A DNA stretch of 64,000 nt from Macrotis lagotis (taxonomy: Eukaryota > Chordata > Mammalia > Peramelemorphia > Peramelidae): positions 620,167,156 through 620,231,155 of the forward strand of contig NC_133666.1 in assembly GCF_037893015.1 (NCBI RefSeq), read 5' to 3'. The notes under the pieces were generated by a model. That model had not been told where the DNA came from, did no database searches, and saw nothing but the letters and a program-made list of their open reading frames with translations. Both the position numbers and the translations under genes were made by a program. Positions 34,976 through 48,015 of this stretch are shown here, piece by piece. Numbering within the stretch: position 1 is the stretch's first letter; each line of letters begins with the position of its first letter.

Positions 34976-35199
34976 ATTGCTAACATCTCTAAGATTTTTT
35001 AAAATAGAAATAGCAAGCTTAAACAGCCCTGTTTTATACCTGTATTCAGTGAGAATTCTTTAAGTATTTCTTCTTTATATATTAGCTATGGTTTGGAAAA
35101 TAACAATAACAATGAGGAAAATTCCTTGTGTAATTGTAATTTTGACATTTTGAGGGGTGGGCAATACAGATCTGTGAAATTATCTGTATGAGAAGCTCT

Positions 35200-35345
35200 A
35201 GGTACAAAATATCTTCTTCTGATATAGAAGCAACAATTTGTCTGTAACTTATGATTTGCTCATGGTCACATAACTTCTTTGCATCATAGAAAGGAATTGA
35301 ACCCAGGTCTTTTTGACCCCAAAGGTAGTCCTTCATTTATTCTCA
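35200..35345 (-). repeat. MIR fragment
   Basis: gatttgctcatggtcacata and gaattgaacccaggtctttt are the reversed MIR core. Confidence 0.55.
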
Positions 35346-35864
35346 GAATGAAAAGAACAAGTCTGAATACATATTGTTTGTTCCCATGTACCCAAGATGA
35401 GAACACGCAAACCCTATTTCCTCCCTTTCATTCCAAGGATTTTCTATTAGAACACTCCACGAACAATCTTAGAAACCTTCATTCAGTTCATAATAAGAGT
35501 AATCAGTGGAATCCTGAAAAAAACATCTCTGTCTCCATGGCTACCCTGACACAGGGTCAGATTCTGAAGCAGGATTACAAGAGTTATTTGTTGCCTAAAT
35601 GTTTTTCAGAATTCATTTGTGAAATCTATCTAGACCTGGTGCCTGTTTATTAGCCAGAATTTTAGGGTTTGTCTTATTTCTCCTTCTGAGTTAGATCTAT
35701 TTAGGTTATTCATTTCCTGTTTTGTAAGTATTTTGTATTTTGTAAATAATTAAGGTAATTTTTGTCAACTATTTTATGGGTTTTTTTACAAATAAAAACA
35801 CAACTATTTCATTCAAATTTATTAGCATAGAGATCAGTGATACTGGAAGCATCACATAGTAAAA

Positions 35865-36045
35865 AGAGAGCTAGATTTGAAATTAAAAGAACGGGATTCA
35901 AATTTTGCCTCTATGACTTACTACCAATCTAACCTTAGGGAAGTAGCTTAAATAAATGCTCTCTCAGTTTTCTTATCTGTAAAATAAGGGGAACTAGATT
36001 ACCTCTAAGGTTCCTTCTGACTCTAAATCTATGATCTTGATGATT
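35865..36045 (+). repeat. MIR/THER1-like SINE
   Basis: gggattcaaattttgcctct...cttatctgtaaaataagggg...aactagattacctctaaggt...tctaaatctatgatcttga. Confidence 0.6.
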
Positions 36046-36114
36046 CTCATTTCTTTTGTCCTTATTGTGATCTCCTCTGTGGAGTTGATTTGGTGATTTG
36101 ATTTTGCTTTCTTC

Positions 36115-36545
36115 TTTTTGTGATTAGAAGAAAGGCCTATGTATAACAAAATGTTCATAACAGCACTCTTTGTGGAGACAAAAAATCTGGAATTAAACTG
36201 TGTGAGCATAGTGAGAAAATGGCTGAATCAGTCATAGGATAGAATGAAATAAAATTGCTCATTAGGAAGATGAAAATGAAGAATTCAAAGAAACTTGAAA
36301 AGACTTTTATAAATGAAGACAGAATGACGTAATTAGAACCAAGAAAAAAATATAGACATTGACCCCAATCATGTAAATGAAGATATCACTTAGACATTAT
36401 AACTTATGCTAATAATCCATCCTGATTTCTGAAGATTTATGATAAAAATAGATCTTCTGGCCAGTACAAAGGTGATAGGTTATAGCTGAGCAATGAGTTA
36501 GACATTATCAGATATGGTCAGAGTACTGGTTTGCTTTGCTTACAT
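36115..36545 (+). mobile_element. old L1 3' part
   Basis: gttcataacagcactctttg and gaatgacgtaattagaacca are worn forms of the L1 block seen at 46080-46270. Confidence 0.55.
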
Positions 36546-36612
36546 ATACTTTGTTACAAGGCAGGGCTTTAGTCTGAGGTTTATCAGTAAATGTTTAATG
36601 ATCAGCTCTCTT

Positions 36613-36762
36613 TGGTTGGTTTTTTTGCAAGGCAATGAGATTAAGTGGCTTGCCCAAGGCCACATAAACTAGGTAATTATGTCTGAGGCTGGATTTGAAT
36701 TTAGGTACTCCTGACTCCAGGGCCGGTGCTCTATACACTGCGCCACCTAGCCACCCCCAACA
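36613..36762 (-). mobile_element. CORE-SINE
   Basis: Target duplication atcagctctctt at 36601-36612 and 36763-36774. Confidence 0.92.
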
Positions 36763-36779
36763 ATCAGCTCTCTTAAAAA

Positions 36780-37440
36780 AAAAAAAAAGCAAAAATGCCC
36801 TACTTTTGAATTTAAGCTGAATTATTAACATTTTCTCTAGCACTTTATTAAATCTAGACAATCAACAAAGCAATAACTCAAATGATTTCTGAGATATAAA
36901 TACACTGAAAATTTAACAAGCAGGTTTCACATTCCTCTGGCTCTATTCAGGGCAGGGAATGAATAGTTTAAAAAAAAAAGTATAAATAAAACATTTTAAA
37001 AGAAAAAAATCCCTTCATTTTTCTTTCTTTAAAAGGGAATGCCATCCCTAGGTTAACTGTAGGCTCAATCAATAAACCTTTTGCAACTAATAAAGACATA
37101 TTGCCCTTAATAAAAACATCAAAATTTTACTGTATTAAAAAGAAACAGAAACCAGAAAACTGTGAAATAATGCCTAGACCCAAATAGCAGCATTAGTATA
37201 CAATAGTTCTGCATATTTCTCATTTGTCTTTCACAGTAAGGCTGGGACTTGATAAATAAATCTATGCTAAGTACTGTATAAGAATCCCTTTTTAGCCAAT
37301 TAACTTGAATATGTAGCAGAAAAAAATATATTTGTAAGGCCAACTGAAATAAAAGAGGCATCAGAGAACAAAAAACACTTTTATCTACCTCTATCATGGG
37401 ACAATAGGGAATGCAATCATATCTATGATTTCTCCAGCCT
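36780..37440. other. unassigned AT-rich DNA
   Basis: No gene or named repeat seen. Confidence 0.5.
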
Positions 37441-37458
37441 GAAATAAATATATATACG

Positions 37459-37461
<3 letters not shown>

Positions 37462-37494
<33 letters not shown>
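37462..37494. repeat. (TG)n microsatellite
   Basis: About 15 TG units. Confidence 0.95.
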
Positions 37495-37496
<2 letters not shown>

Positions 37497-37714
37497 GGTC
37501 TGGGCAGTTTTTTTTTCCAGTTAAATGAAATGTGTTATTTTGACTTTCTCTTAGGTTCAAGAAGAGCTCAAATGGCATTTCTTTTTCTTTTTCTTTGACT
37601 TGCTGTCTCTTTTGTTTCTGTCTCTTCCTCCAACCCTTATCTCTCTCTTCCCTTCTTTCTTTCTCCTGAAGGTCTCAGAACCCTCTTGCTTATTCTGTCT
37701 AACTAAATATATGC

Positions 37715-37922
37715 TTGGGATAGCTAGGTAGTGCAGTGAATAGAGAGCCAAGTCTGGAGTCAGAAAGACTCATCTTCCTGAGTTACAAATCTCAGTTGTG
37801 TGTGTGTGACCCTACAAGTCATTTAACCCTGTTTACTTTAGTTTCTTCCAGTGTCTTGACCAAGAAACCCTCCAAGGGGGTCACAAAGAGTCATATATGA
37901 CTGAAACAACTGAACAACAAAA
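37715..37922 (+). mobile_element. MAR1-type SINE with BovB-like tail
   Basis: Head gggatagctaggtagtgcag; tail ggggtcacaaagagtcatat and atgactgaaacaactgaaca. Confidence 0.8.
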
Positions 37923-38967
37923 ACAACAAATATACCCTTGCAAAACTGGTCCAGAGGGACCCAGGGAAAGGCTTTCGTATTGCTCTGTCCTATCTTTCTT
38001 CCAATACTGGACTTTCCCTCCAAGTTGTAGCTTCCTCTTTGGTTCCTTGAATTCTTGTTGTATATATGTGTTCTCCATCTCATAAATCTTGCTCATTTCT
38101 CTTCTGTATGTTTTCTCTGCCTCATCATGAACTATGAAAGACAAGTTTCTAGTCCAAAGGAGTTTTCTGATTGAGCTAATTCTTCTCAAGAACAATCATT
38201 TTTGCATATTTGCCAGTAAACCAAAATTTCTCCAAAGAGATCAGTGTATGTTTGAATTATGTATGCTTAATAATCTTATACCCCTATTTTCAAAGAAAAA
38301 ATGTGGAAGAGTGAGTTATCAAGTACAATCTGCCAAGATGCAATATTGTCAGAGCTAAAAATTCCAAGTTCACTTTGTACATAAAGGAGCTTGGGGGTGG
38401 GTGGGAAAGGAATACAATCTCACCCACATCCAGGACTTCAAGTACTCTCTTACTGCCTCAGTAAATGCAACATTCATCATGTTCCTTTGAATAAAGTTTG
38501 CCCATCCAGAGCCAAAGTCCAGTGGCTTGATCTCATCAAGTATCAGTAATGAGGTCAGATTTACCCTTTTGTATTAGAACTTCTAGTTCCTCTTGCTTAT
38601 CATCTAAACTTTATATGGACACTTGAGGTCATGGGTTTTACTATTGTCCTGTTCTTGGATTTTTGTTTGCTATGAAATTGTGGGTATCCCAGTAGCTCTT
38701 CTTGTTTCTTTTTGTTATGATATAATTTAGCAAAATTATAGGATATAATTTTGTAGGATAAAATTTAGTAAAAATATACATGAGGATTCTTCTTCCTCTC
38801 TCATTCTTTTAACTTTAAAGATATTTGGAACATATTTACAAGTTACCTAACAAATAAATTTTAAAATGTATTTGTTTTTAAATTTGTCAAGATCTTTGCA
38901 AACATCAACAAACCTGAACATTTACACATATAAAGCAGGGATTGTATTTGAAATTATGAATCTGTTA
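37923..38967. other. unassigned DNA
   Basis: No gene or named repeat seen. The open frames at 37881-38195 minus and 38134-38358 plus have no recognised domain. Confidence 0.4.
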
Positions 38968-39236
38968 CTTGTTGTTGTGATTCAATCATATCCAACTCTA
39001 TGTGGCCTCATGGATTTTTGTCCATGGGGTTTTATTTGCAAAGATAGTGAAATGATTTACCACTTCCTTCTCTAGTATGACCCCATTTTAAAGATGAGGA
39101 ACTGAGGCAAATAGGGATTAAGTGACTGGTCCAAGGTCACAGAGCTAGGAAGTATTTGAGGCCAAATTTGAACTCGAATCTTTCTAACTCTAGGCCCAGC
39201 TCTATCCACTGAGCCACCACATAGATGCCCCTCTTA
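38968..39236 (-). mobile_element. MAR1-type SINE, complete
   Basis: The plus strand starts with the reversed BovB-like tail (tgttgttgtgattcaatcat; ccaactctatgtggcctcat) and ends with the reversed head (agctctatccactgagccac). The CORE part is tttaaagatgaggaactgag. Confidence 0.85.
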
Positions 39237-39539
39237 TGAATTACGTTTTAAAGATATATGTGTGTGTGTATGTGTATTCTCAAAAGAAACACAAGATGAA
39301 CAAATTTAAAGAATCTACCCTAAATGTTCATATGGTCTATTTGTGCCCAACTTGTTCTAGAGCATTCTGAGCTCATATTGGTCTGAGCTCATATGCAGTC
39401 AGATATACTGCAACTTGAATCTAACATAGTGATGCCATTTTGGTTCTACTCAAGAATGAAGATTGTGTGTGTGTGTGTGTGTACCCATACTGCCTTACTT
39501 TTGGAGTCTTCTACTCTCTTCTATGTATTTTTTTCAGTT

Positions 39540-41330
39540 ATTAAATATTAATTTTTTCTTCTTTTCTTCCCCTTTCCAACCCCATCCCTGCACTGGAAAA
39601 AAATATAAAACATTTGCAACAAAAATGTAATCAAGTAAAACAAATTCCCATATTGGTTATGTCCAAAAATATATGTTTCAAGTCCATTAGCTGCCATGAA
39701 GTGAAAAATAGTCATCACTGGTCCTCTGGAATCATGGTTGATCAATGCATTGATCAGAGTTCTTGAGTTTTTCAGAATTATTTGTTTCTTCATGTTAAAG
39801 TATAATCTCTAGCTTCTGCCCACTCCACTCTGCCATTAGTTCACATACAGTCTTCCAGGGTCTCTCTGAAACCATCTCCTTCTACCTCTCCTACAGCACA
39901 ATAGTATTCTATAACATTCATATATTTTACATTTTTCAGTCATTTCCCATTTGATGGGCATCTTCTTAGCTTCCAGTTCTTTGCCACTACCAAAAAAAAA
40001 AAAGGGTTTACTATAGGACTTTTTCCTCTTACTTTTTGTCTCTTTGGAGTATAGGATAGTGGTTAATATCCCTGGGTTAGAGGGCTGACAGTTTAATATC
40101 TTTTAAGTTTCCAAATTACTTGCCAGATAAATCAAAACAATTCAAATGATTACACCAATGTGTCTGTTTTCCTACAGTCCTTATAATATTTGGAATTTTC
40201 ATTTTTTTGCCAGCTTTATAGTCTGACATGTATGAGGTTTAATCTCAGAGTTGCTTTAATTTTCTTTTCTCTATATTATTAATTTTGGAGCTCTTATTTT
40301 ATTTATATTGTATTATTAGGGAATAGCCCTTACAAATTAATCACTTCCTTATGTATCTTAGAAATGAGACTTTGAGGGGCAGCTAGGTGGCACAGTGGAA
40401 AGAACACTAGCCCTGGAGTCAGGAGGACCTGAGTTCAAATCCAACCTCAGACACTTAATAATTACCTAGCTGTATGGCCTTGGGCAAGTCACTTAACCAC
40501 AATTTGCCTTGCAAAAACCTAAAAAAAAAAAGAAATGAAACTTTGAGCAGAGAAATTTATAGGAATTCCTGCCTTCCCCTCTGCCCCACTTAACTTTCCC
40601 TTTGCTACACTGGATGTTTTTGTGTGCAAAAACTTAAAATTTTATGTAATCAAAGTTATTCATTTTATCTCCTGTATTCCTCTTTTAACAGTCAGGAATT
40701 CTTCCTCTAACCATAGATCTGAAAAGTGATTTCTTCCTTATTCTAATTAATTTGACCTTTTAGGATTTGACCTTTTTTATGTTTAAGTATTCATTGGTGT
40801 TTATCTTGGTGTACAGTGTGAAGTATTTCTGAAGATTGATGTTTGCTTTTCTTAGCAATTTTCTCAAAACACTGAGCCCTCTTCCTAGAATCCTTGAGTT
40901 TATCCAACTCTGTTTTAGGTTGATTGGTTTTCATAGGTTATGTATTCCACCAATCAACCTATTTTTTAACCAGTATCAAATAGTTTGATTATGGCTAAGC
41001 CTCCTTTTCACTTTTTCATAATTTCCCTTGAGATTCTTGACCTTTTGCTTCTCCAGATGACTTTAATTTTTCTAATTCTATGAAATGCTCCAATGGTAGT
41101 TGAATTGGTATGGTACTGAATAGGAAAATAATGTAGTTGGTAGTTATATTTGCCTTACTAGGAGAAATTAGTATTTCTTCAATGTAGGTCAATAAATACA
41201 GGGTTTTGTAATTATATTTAGGGAGATAGATTCCAAGTATTTCCCACATCCTATGGTTAAAATGGAATTTTTATTCCTGATGTTTTATTGGTAATATAAA
41301 GAAAAGCTGATGATTTATGTGACCTTTTTA
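39540..41330 (-). mobile_element. old L1 ORF2/3' part, interrupted by a SINE
   Basis: Antisense: tcctctggaatcatggttga, cccatttgatgggcatcttc and caattctttgccacta-type blocks. A worn ORF2 segment near 41220 reads KYNYKTLY on the minus strand. SINE at 40377-40531. Confidence 0.7.
40377..40531 (+). mobile_element. CORE-SINE inside L1
   Basis: Target duplication gaaatg(a)(g/a)actttgag at 40361-40376 and 40532-40547. Confidence 0.93.
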
Positions 41331-41449
41331 AATAAATATATTATTAGGTGAACAAATGCATATTCCATGCAAGTCACTATTCAACTTGCTCTATTATCCA
41401 CAATAGTTGAAATTTTTATCCTTTCTTGAAATTACTTGTGGACCTAAAT

Positions 41450-41680
41450 TCAAATCTGACCTCAGATCTTACTGTTTGACCTTGGGCAAGTCACTTGCCT
41501 TGCATCCAGGGTCCTCTCCAGTTGTCCTGATCCCTATTTGACCACTGGACCAATGGCTCTGGAGGAAAAAGTGAGGCTTAGCACAGCACTCCCTTACTCA
41601 AATCCAAGTCATATGCATGTCATGGCATCACCTCCCTGATATCATGGTCTTCGAGAAAGAAGGACAAACATCATCATGTG
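41450..41680 (+). mobile_element. SINE with RTE-like 3' tail
   Basis: gaccttgggcaagtcacttg, then ggctctggaggaaaaagtga, ggcatcacctccctgatatc and atggtcttcgagaaagaagg. Confidence 0.8.
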
Positions 41681-41689
41681 GATACTTAT

Positions 41690-42940
41690 ATTTCAATAAT
41701 TACCTAAATCTTTTTATAGCCTTTTTAAAAGTTAAAGCCATTTATTAGTAATTTACCCTACCAATCCTCTACTTGTTCCTATTTACTTTGCCAAAACAGA
41801 TTTTTCATAATCTTGACTGCATCTCATTTTTCAACTTAATCTTTATTAAAACCTTTTATATCTTAATTGTTCTTGATTTTGCTTCTTATAGTCCCAACAT
41901 AAAATTTAGACCAGCTTCTAGTCCTAGAAATTATTTTTTAATTTTTCTGTTTCTTCCAGTTTGCCATCTCCTCTCCAAACTCAACCTTTTACTAACCTAA
42001 ATTTCCTCCAAACTACCTATAGGATTTCCTTCCCCTTATTCTGCTAAAGACCACTCTTCTCCTATGGAAGCCAAAAGTATCTACATTATCAACTTCTCTT
42101 CTTCCCCCATTATTTTTCAGTCTAAAACCTTATTAAATTTATATACCAAATATGTATACTCTTACCAGTCCTAACTGGGAACACTATTGTCAGCACTTTC
42201 ATTGCTATATTTTAAGGTATGACTGAAAACCTCAAACCCCATTCTGAGACGCCAGATTCTTTTTTTTTTTACATTATCTCATTTCCCAATATTTTCTTCC
42301 TCTTCCCTCTCCCATATTATTGGTATTACTCTTGCAAGACTTCAGTTTTCTAATATGTTTAAACCCTCAAAAAATGAACTTGACTGGGATAAAGATGAAA
42401 ATCATGTGCTCAAAGAATGTAACAAACATGGAAAAGTGATTCATATTTATGCTGACAAAATTTCAGGGCAATATGTACATGAATTGCCCCTCAGTGGCTA
42501 CAACTGTCATCTGTAAATGGAGAAAATAGGACCCAAGGATCAAATGAGAAAATTTGTAAAGAGCTTTGAAAACCTTAAAGTATTATTTGAATATTAAAAT
42601 ATTGCTTAGAAGATGGTTTTTCAGTATAGTTCCCATTGGATGATGTTATGTCACCTTTTCTACTCCATTCTTTATTTTGGAGATAGCCAAATGTTCATCC
42701 TCTTTAGGACCCCTTAATTCACTGTAGAATAGTCCCAGTCAGCAGCAGTTGTCTCTTGTGCTACTAACACAGTGTCTATAGATATATCCACAACTTCGAT
42801 GAGAAGTATGGACAAAAGTTTTGCATCAAATTGATTAAAGAATTCATTATCTATTATACCCAGCATCCAAAAACCTTCAACAATGACAAAGATTCTACAT
42901 AATCCTAGAATTGACAAAGTCCGGAATTAGCCTAGAATTT
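41690..42940. other. unassigned DNA with a MIR 3' scrap
   Basis: A MIR-like 3' scrap lies at about 42495-42600 (catctgtaaatggagaaaat; gtaaagagctttgaaaacc). Nothing else recognised. Confidence 0.4.
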
Positions 42941-42944
42941 TTTT

Positions 42945-43450
42945 TCCAAAAATTTTATTGGCATCTATTCAATTTTACACAAAAAGTATTTTTAAACATG
43001 CATGTAGCAATGGCAACTTATGAACTTTATCTCATCTTTCTTTAGGATTCTCTACATTAACATATCTACAAATATTTGTACATATGCTAGACTCCGTTCA
43101 TGGATGTAGAATTTGACTTGAAAACACATTTTAAAAACATATGGCATTTCAGTTCTGATTTTTCCACATTTTCTACTTTTCTTACTTCCATATATTCTTA
43201 GTATTTTTTACATTACATGGAAAGTCATCTTCATGTTGGAATGCTATGTTCTCCTTGACCCAAACCCAATCCATCCATTCTACAACAGTTGAACATTTAA
43301 TTTTCAGATTTTCCACTATTACAAACAGCACAGCATTAAGCAAAGTTTTTTCTTTTAAAATTGTTTCCAGGGAAGGAGGGGTACTTCCTAATATTAAGAT
43401 CACTGGGTCACAGATGATGACTAAGTTTATAATTCTTGCTAGGCACTGAC
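42945..43450 (-). mobile_element. old L1-like 3' fragment
   Basis: aaaattttattggcatctat, ttttcagattttccactatt and tattaagatcactgggtcac fit a worn antisense L1 3' region (compare 6290-6440). Assignment is tentative. Confidence 0.4.
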
Positions 43451-44535
43451 AATTTGCACTTCAGGAAGAATAATGCATTTGTAAGGCTAGTAATATTTTT
43501 TCCTCTTCATCTCACCATTGGGTTTTCCTCAAAACTGGTGCAAATAATGTAGTATTATAGTCAAAAGGAAATTTGGAGAGTATCTAATCTAATCACACCT
43601 AAACAAAGCAAGCCCAATTATGACCATCAAGGGTGAAGTCTTCTAGCCTTGGGAAACTCAGTTTCAGTTTCCTAAGATAATCCTTTCTACAACAGGACAA
43701 TTCAATTTTTGAATTTTTCCTTTTATCAGGTTTAAATCTGCCTTTATACAACTTCAACCCAATTTTCCTACTCTTTCTGGGACCACAAAAAAAACAATCT
43801 TCCTAACTCACTGTTCTTCAAATGTTTGTCATGTGAATTTTCCACTTATTATCTTTTGGTCATTTGCATATTAGAAACTTGGTATTGCCCTTATAAATTC
43901 ATATTATATCCAAAGTGAAAATTTTTCTTGATGATGCCATTAAGTTTTTTATGTTCTACATAGTTTATTTCAATAGTCTGATAATTTTATTTCAAATAAT
44001 ATATTCTATTACTAAAAATTTGTCTTCCACATTTTAGGACAAGTATACTTATGTACTTAAATTCTTAAAAATGAGATTAATAAAAAAGTAACTTACAAAT
44101 CTAGCTGGAGCTTATCATTGTAGATCACATGAGATAAAAGATTCAAAGTTATTTTCTTCTATAATTATTTCTTCAAAAACAATTACTGAATTATTCCTTT
44201 TCTTATTAAATTCAACAAGTTTTACCCTATATTAACCTTTATGAATATTCTGAAACATTTTCTTTCTTGCACAGTACAAGTTTTAGTAATTTTAGACTTT
44301 TTCAATGCCTATAAGAATTTTTTTTGAGTGAATTCCTCCCCATCTTGCCTCAAGTGCAACCTCTAATGGGTGTATATACCTGCCGTTGTTTTCCAAGTAA
44401 AGCATACAAACCAGATCTATATAAATTATCAGTATCATTAACAGTATCACATTGTATTGACTGGGTTAGTAGCTTCACTCCCCTCTTCCTTGACTGCTAT
44501 TTTTCAAATCGTCTTTTATCATTGTTTTAGCTTAC
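43451..44535. other. unassigned AT-rich DNA
   Basis: No gene or named repeat seen. Confidence 0.45.
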
Positions 44536-44539
44536 TACA

Positions 44540-45030
44540 TAAAATGTTTATTTGTTCATCACTATGAATATCCAAATATTTAATGACAATATTCTAAATG
44601 GGATCATTCTTCTGGTATTGTTGCCATATAATAGGAAAAATTTTCATTCATTTTATCCAAACTGTTAATTTGCTCTAACTGGTCATTAATAAAAACCTTT
44701 AGCTTTTCAAGGTTTATGATATCATCAGTGATTATGTCTCTTCCTTTCCAATGTTTGCCCCTCCAATTTCTTTCATATTTTATCCCAATTGCTAGCTTTT
44801 CTAGTACTTTGTCACACAGTAATGCCTAACAGGCTTTTGCCCCAGTTTTTAATAGGAATGGCTTTTTCAATTAATATTTAGTTACTGATACAAAATTTTT
44901 AAATGAAAAACTAGCAGGGAGATGACAATATGTCATAGATCATACATTATGACCAGGTGGGATTTATACCAAGAAAGCAGGGCTGGTTCAATATCAGGAA
45001 AATTACAAACAGCAAGTGATAGTTTCATTC
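44540..45030. mobile_element. L1 ORF2 fragments in opposite orientations
   Basis: 44540-44880 is antisense ORF2 (minus-strand text includes KVLEKLAIGI and WRGKHWKGRDIITDDI). 44890-45030 is sense and matches ORF2 text of the type DQVGFIPxxQGWFNIRK. Head-to-head pieces of one region suggest a 5' inversion during integration. Confidence 0.6.
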
Positions 45031-45204
45031 TTTATCCTTTAAATTAAGAACATCTCTCTAAACTTTGGATGAGCCTTATTTCATCATGGTGAATATCTTT
45101 TAAAATAAACTTTGTCCTCTTTTGAGACTAAGATCATAGGGATAAGAACTGGACCTCTGATTTCACTGGTAGAGGGAATTTCCCTGAAAAAAACTTCATT
45201 CAAT

Positions 45205-45350
45205 AGGAGGTCAGCACTTTCACTACTAACTCAGTCTTACAGAGTAGGCTAAAACTCTGGGAAGTCAAGGGACCTGGCCAAAGTCAAACCCACCATATGC
45301 CAAAAACAGAATTTGAACCCAGGACTTCTTAACTCTGAGGAAGGTCATTC
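45205..45350 (-). repeat. MIR fragment
   Basis: gaagtcaagggacctggcca, aatttgaacccaggacttct. Confidence 0.55.
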
Positions 45351-45539
45351 ATTACTTAATGAAGCCTGTTAAAAGATCAAAATTATATCTGCCTCAAAAA
45401 AAAAGGGGGGGCAATGGATGCTATGTTTAGAGAAAAAAATGTGATTGGTATTTGTTCTTTGCTAATTTAAAAAAGTACAAGGTCTTTCTCTGCAAGACAG
45501 TAGGCAAACAGTTCTTTAATAATCCCTTGGTTATTTTCT

Positions 45540-47160
45540 CAAGAATTGATCTCTTTACTGAAAAATAGTATGGCAAAAACTAGGCATAGACGCACATCTC
45601 ACACCCTATACCAAAAGAAAGTTGAAATGGCTATAGGATTTAGACATAAAGGATGACACCATAGACCAATTAAGAGAATAATAAATACTCCTGTCTGATC
45701 TATGGAGAGGGAAGTTTATGAGCAAACCAGAAATAGGGAACATTATAAAATTGCAAAATGGACGGCATTGGCTATATTAAATTAAAAAGGGTTTGCACAA
45801 ATAAAATTAATGTAGCCGTGGGAGGTACCATCTCACCACCCCTCAGACTGACCAATATGACCAAAAAGGCCAATGATAAATGTTGGAAGGGATGTGGGAA
45901 ATCTGGGACACTAATGCATTGTTGGTAGAACTGTGAACTCTTCTAACTTTTCTGGAGAGCAATTTGGAATGACACCCAAAGGACAATAAAAATGTGCATA
46001 CCCTTTGATCCAGCAATACCACTACTGGGTCTATACCCTGAAGAGATTATGAAAAAGGGTTAAAGCATCACTTGTACAAAAATATTCATAGCAGCCCTGT
46101 TTGTGGTGGCAAAGAATTGGAAATCAAGTAAATGTCCTTCAATTAGGGAATGGCTTAACAAACTGCAGTATATATATGCGATGGAACACTATTGTTCTAT
46201 TAGAAACCAGGAGGGATGGAAGGATTTGCATGAACTGATGCTGTGCGAGATGAGCAGAACCAGAAAAAAATTGTACACTCTTAACAGCAACATGGGAGTG
46301 AAGATCAACCTTAATTAACGGACTTGCTCATTCCATCAGTGCAACAATCAGGCATAATTTTGGGGTATCTGTGATGGAGAATACCATCTGTATCCAGAGA
46401 AAGAATTGTGGAGTTTGAACAAAGACCAAAGACAATTACCTTTAATATAAAAAAGTTACTTTACTATGTAATTTTGCTATCTCTTATACTTTATTTTTCT
46501 TTCTTAAGGATATGATATCTCTCTCATCACATTCAACTTAGATCTATGTATATCATGGAAACAATGTAAAGACTAACAGACTACCTTCTGGGGGTGGGGG
46601 GAGGAAAGCAAGATTAGGGGGAAAATTGTAAAATTCAAAGTAAATAATATCTTTCTTTTATTAAAAAAAAAAAGCTATGCAGCCAAGATTAGAAGGAGTG
46701 ACAAAGGCTGGGAAACAATTTTCATAGCCTGTGTTTCTGATAAAGGACTTGTAACTAAAATATATAGAGAACTGAACCAAATTTATAAGATGACAAGTCA
46801 TTATCCAATTGATGAATTGTCAATGGATATTGATAAAACAGGCAGTTTTCAGGAAAAAAACTATTCATATGAAAAAATGCTCAAAATCATTGACAAGAGA
46901 AATGCAAATTAAAACAATTCTGAGGTACCAACATCTATCAGATTGGTTAAAATAACAAAAAAGGAAAATGATCAATGTTGAAGAGAATGCAAGAAAATTG
47001 AGACACTAATGCATTATTGATGAAGTTGTGAATTGATCCAGCCATTCTGGAGAGCAATTTGGAACTATGCCCAAAGGGCAACAGAACTGTGCTAACATAT
47101 CCTTTGATCCAGCAATACCACTACTAGGTCTATATTTCAAGAGATCACCAAAAAAAAAAA
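45540..47160 (+). mobile_element. older L1 ORF2/3' part, host of a younger L1
   Basis: Older L1 at 45540-45822 (late ORF2: gtatggcaaaaactaggcat; gcacatctcacaccctatac) resumes at 46674 (cagccaagattagaaggagt) and runs to about 47160 (gatccagcaataccactact). The break holds 45823-46672. Confidence 0.85.
45823..46672 (+). mobile_element. younger L1 3' end nested in an older L1
   Basis: From aggtaccatctcaccacccc through the end of ORF2 (PFDPAIPLLG-type text), gaacactattgttctattag, ggatatgatatctctctcat, a G-rich tract and a poly(A). The short flanking repeat is atg(t/c)agcc. Confidence 0.88.
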
Positions 47161-47639
47161 AACAAACCCAAAAAACTGATCCCTTAACCATTTCTTATGA
47201 CTTGCTGGGACAACCTAGATATAATTATGTAAGTATCTGTCCTTTTTCATATAACTTCTTTGACATTATAGCTATATATAGTATTATCTGATGTTTTAAA
47301 GTTCTATACTGTTTTTTCTCAGTTTCACTTAAAAAAATGGGATAGAAGTAACAGATTCAGTACCAAAGAGTACATACAATAGTGTTTTCTTAACATTGTT
47401 ATGTAGTGATTTTTCTACTTATATAGAGGGTCATTCTCTCATGATGGGAATCACCATAAATATCAGTTCTTGCAGTACCATTTCTTCCACATATTATTGA
47501 GGAATATCCATTCATTATCATTCAAATTTTGTTATTCATTGTGCCTTTCACATAGAAATTCTTGTCTCTCTTGAAACAAAATTCAAGTCAGAAAAATTAA
47601 TTTGTTACTTTTTAACAGATAGCCCTGTTTTTCAGAAAA

Positions 47640-48015
47640 TGGCATGATATTATGAAAAGCACACTGGTTGTGGAGTCAGGAAGCATGAATCAAGAACTGG
47701 CTGTGGGGGCAGCTAGGTGGCGTAGTGGATAAAGCACCGGCCTTGGAGTCAGGAGTACCTGGGTTCAAATCTGGTCTCAGACACTTAATAATTACCTAGC
47801 TGTGTGGCCTTGGGCAAGCCACTTAACCCCATTTGCCTTGTAAAAACTAAAAAAAAACCAAAATAACAAAAAAAAACTAGCTGTGAAGTCATTATTTTTA
47901 TATAAATAGATCATCAGAACTCTTCCTTCCTAGGTGACATCTCTAGGCTTCAAATGTATTCATCTGTAAAATGAGGTTATGAAGGTAGAGTCCTTTAGGT
48001 CTTAAAACACTACAA
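47640..48015 (+). repeat. MIR-type SINE split by a CORE-SINE
   Basis: gcacactggttgtggagtca on one side and tcatctgtaaaatgaggtta on the other belong to one old element. Confidence 0.65.
47706..47874 (+). mobile_element. CORE-SINE, complete
   Basis: Target duplication aact(g/a)gctgtg at 47695-47705 and 47875-47885. It is close to a consensus: ggggcagctaggtggcgtag, agtggataaagcaccggcc. Confidence 0.93.

Noticed and set aside
35279-35653. 124-residue plus-strand frame
   Set aside because: It begins in a reversed MIR fragment and shows no domain or conserved motif; most likely chance.
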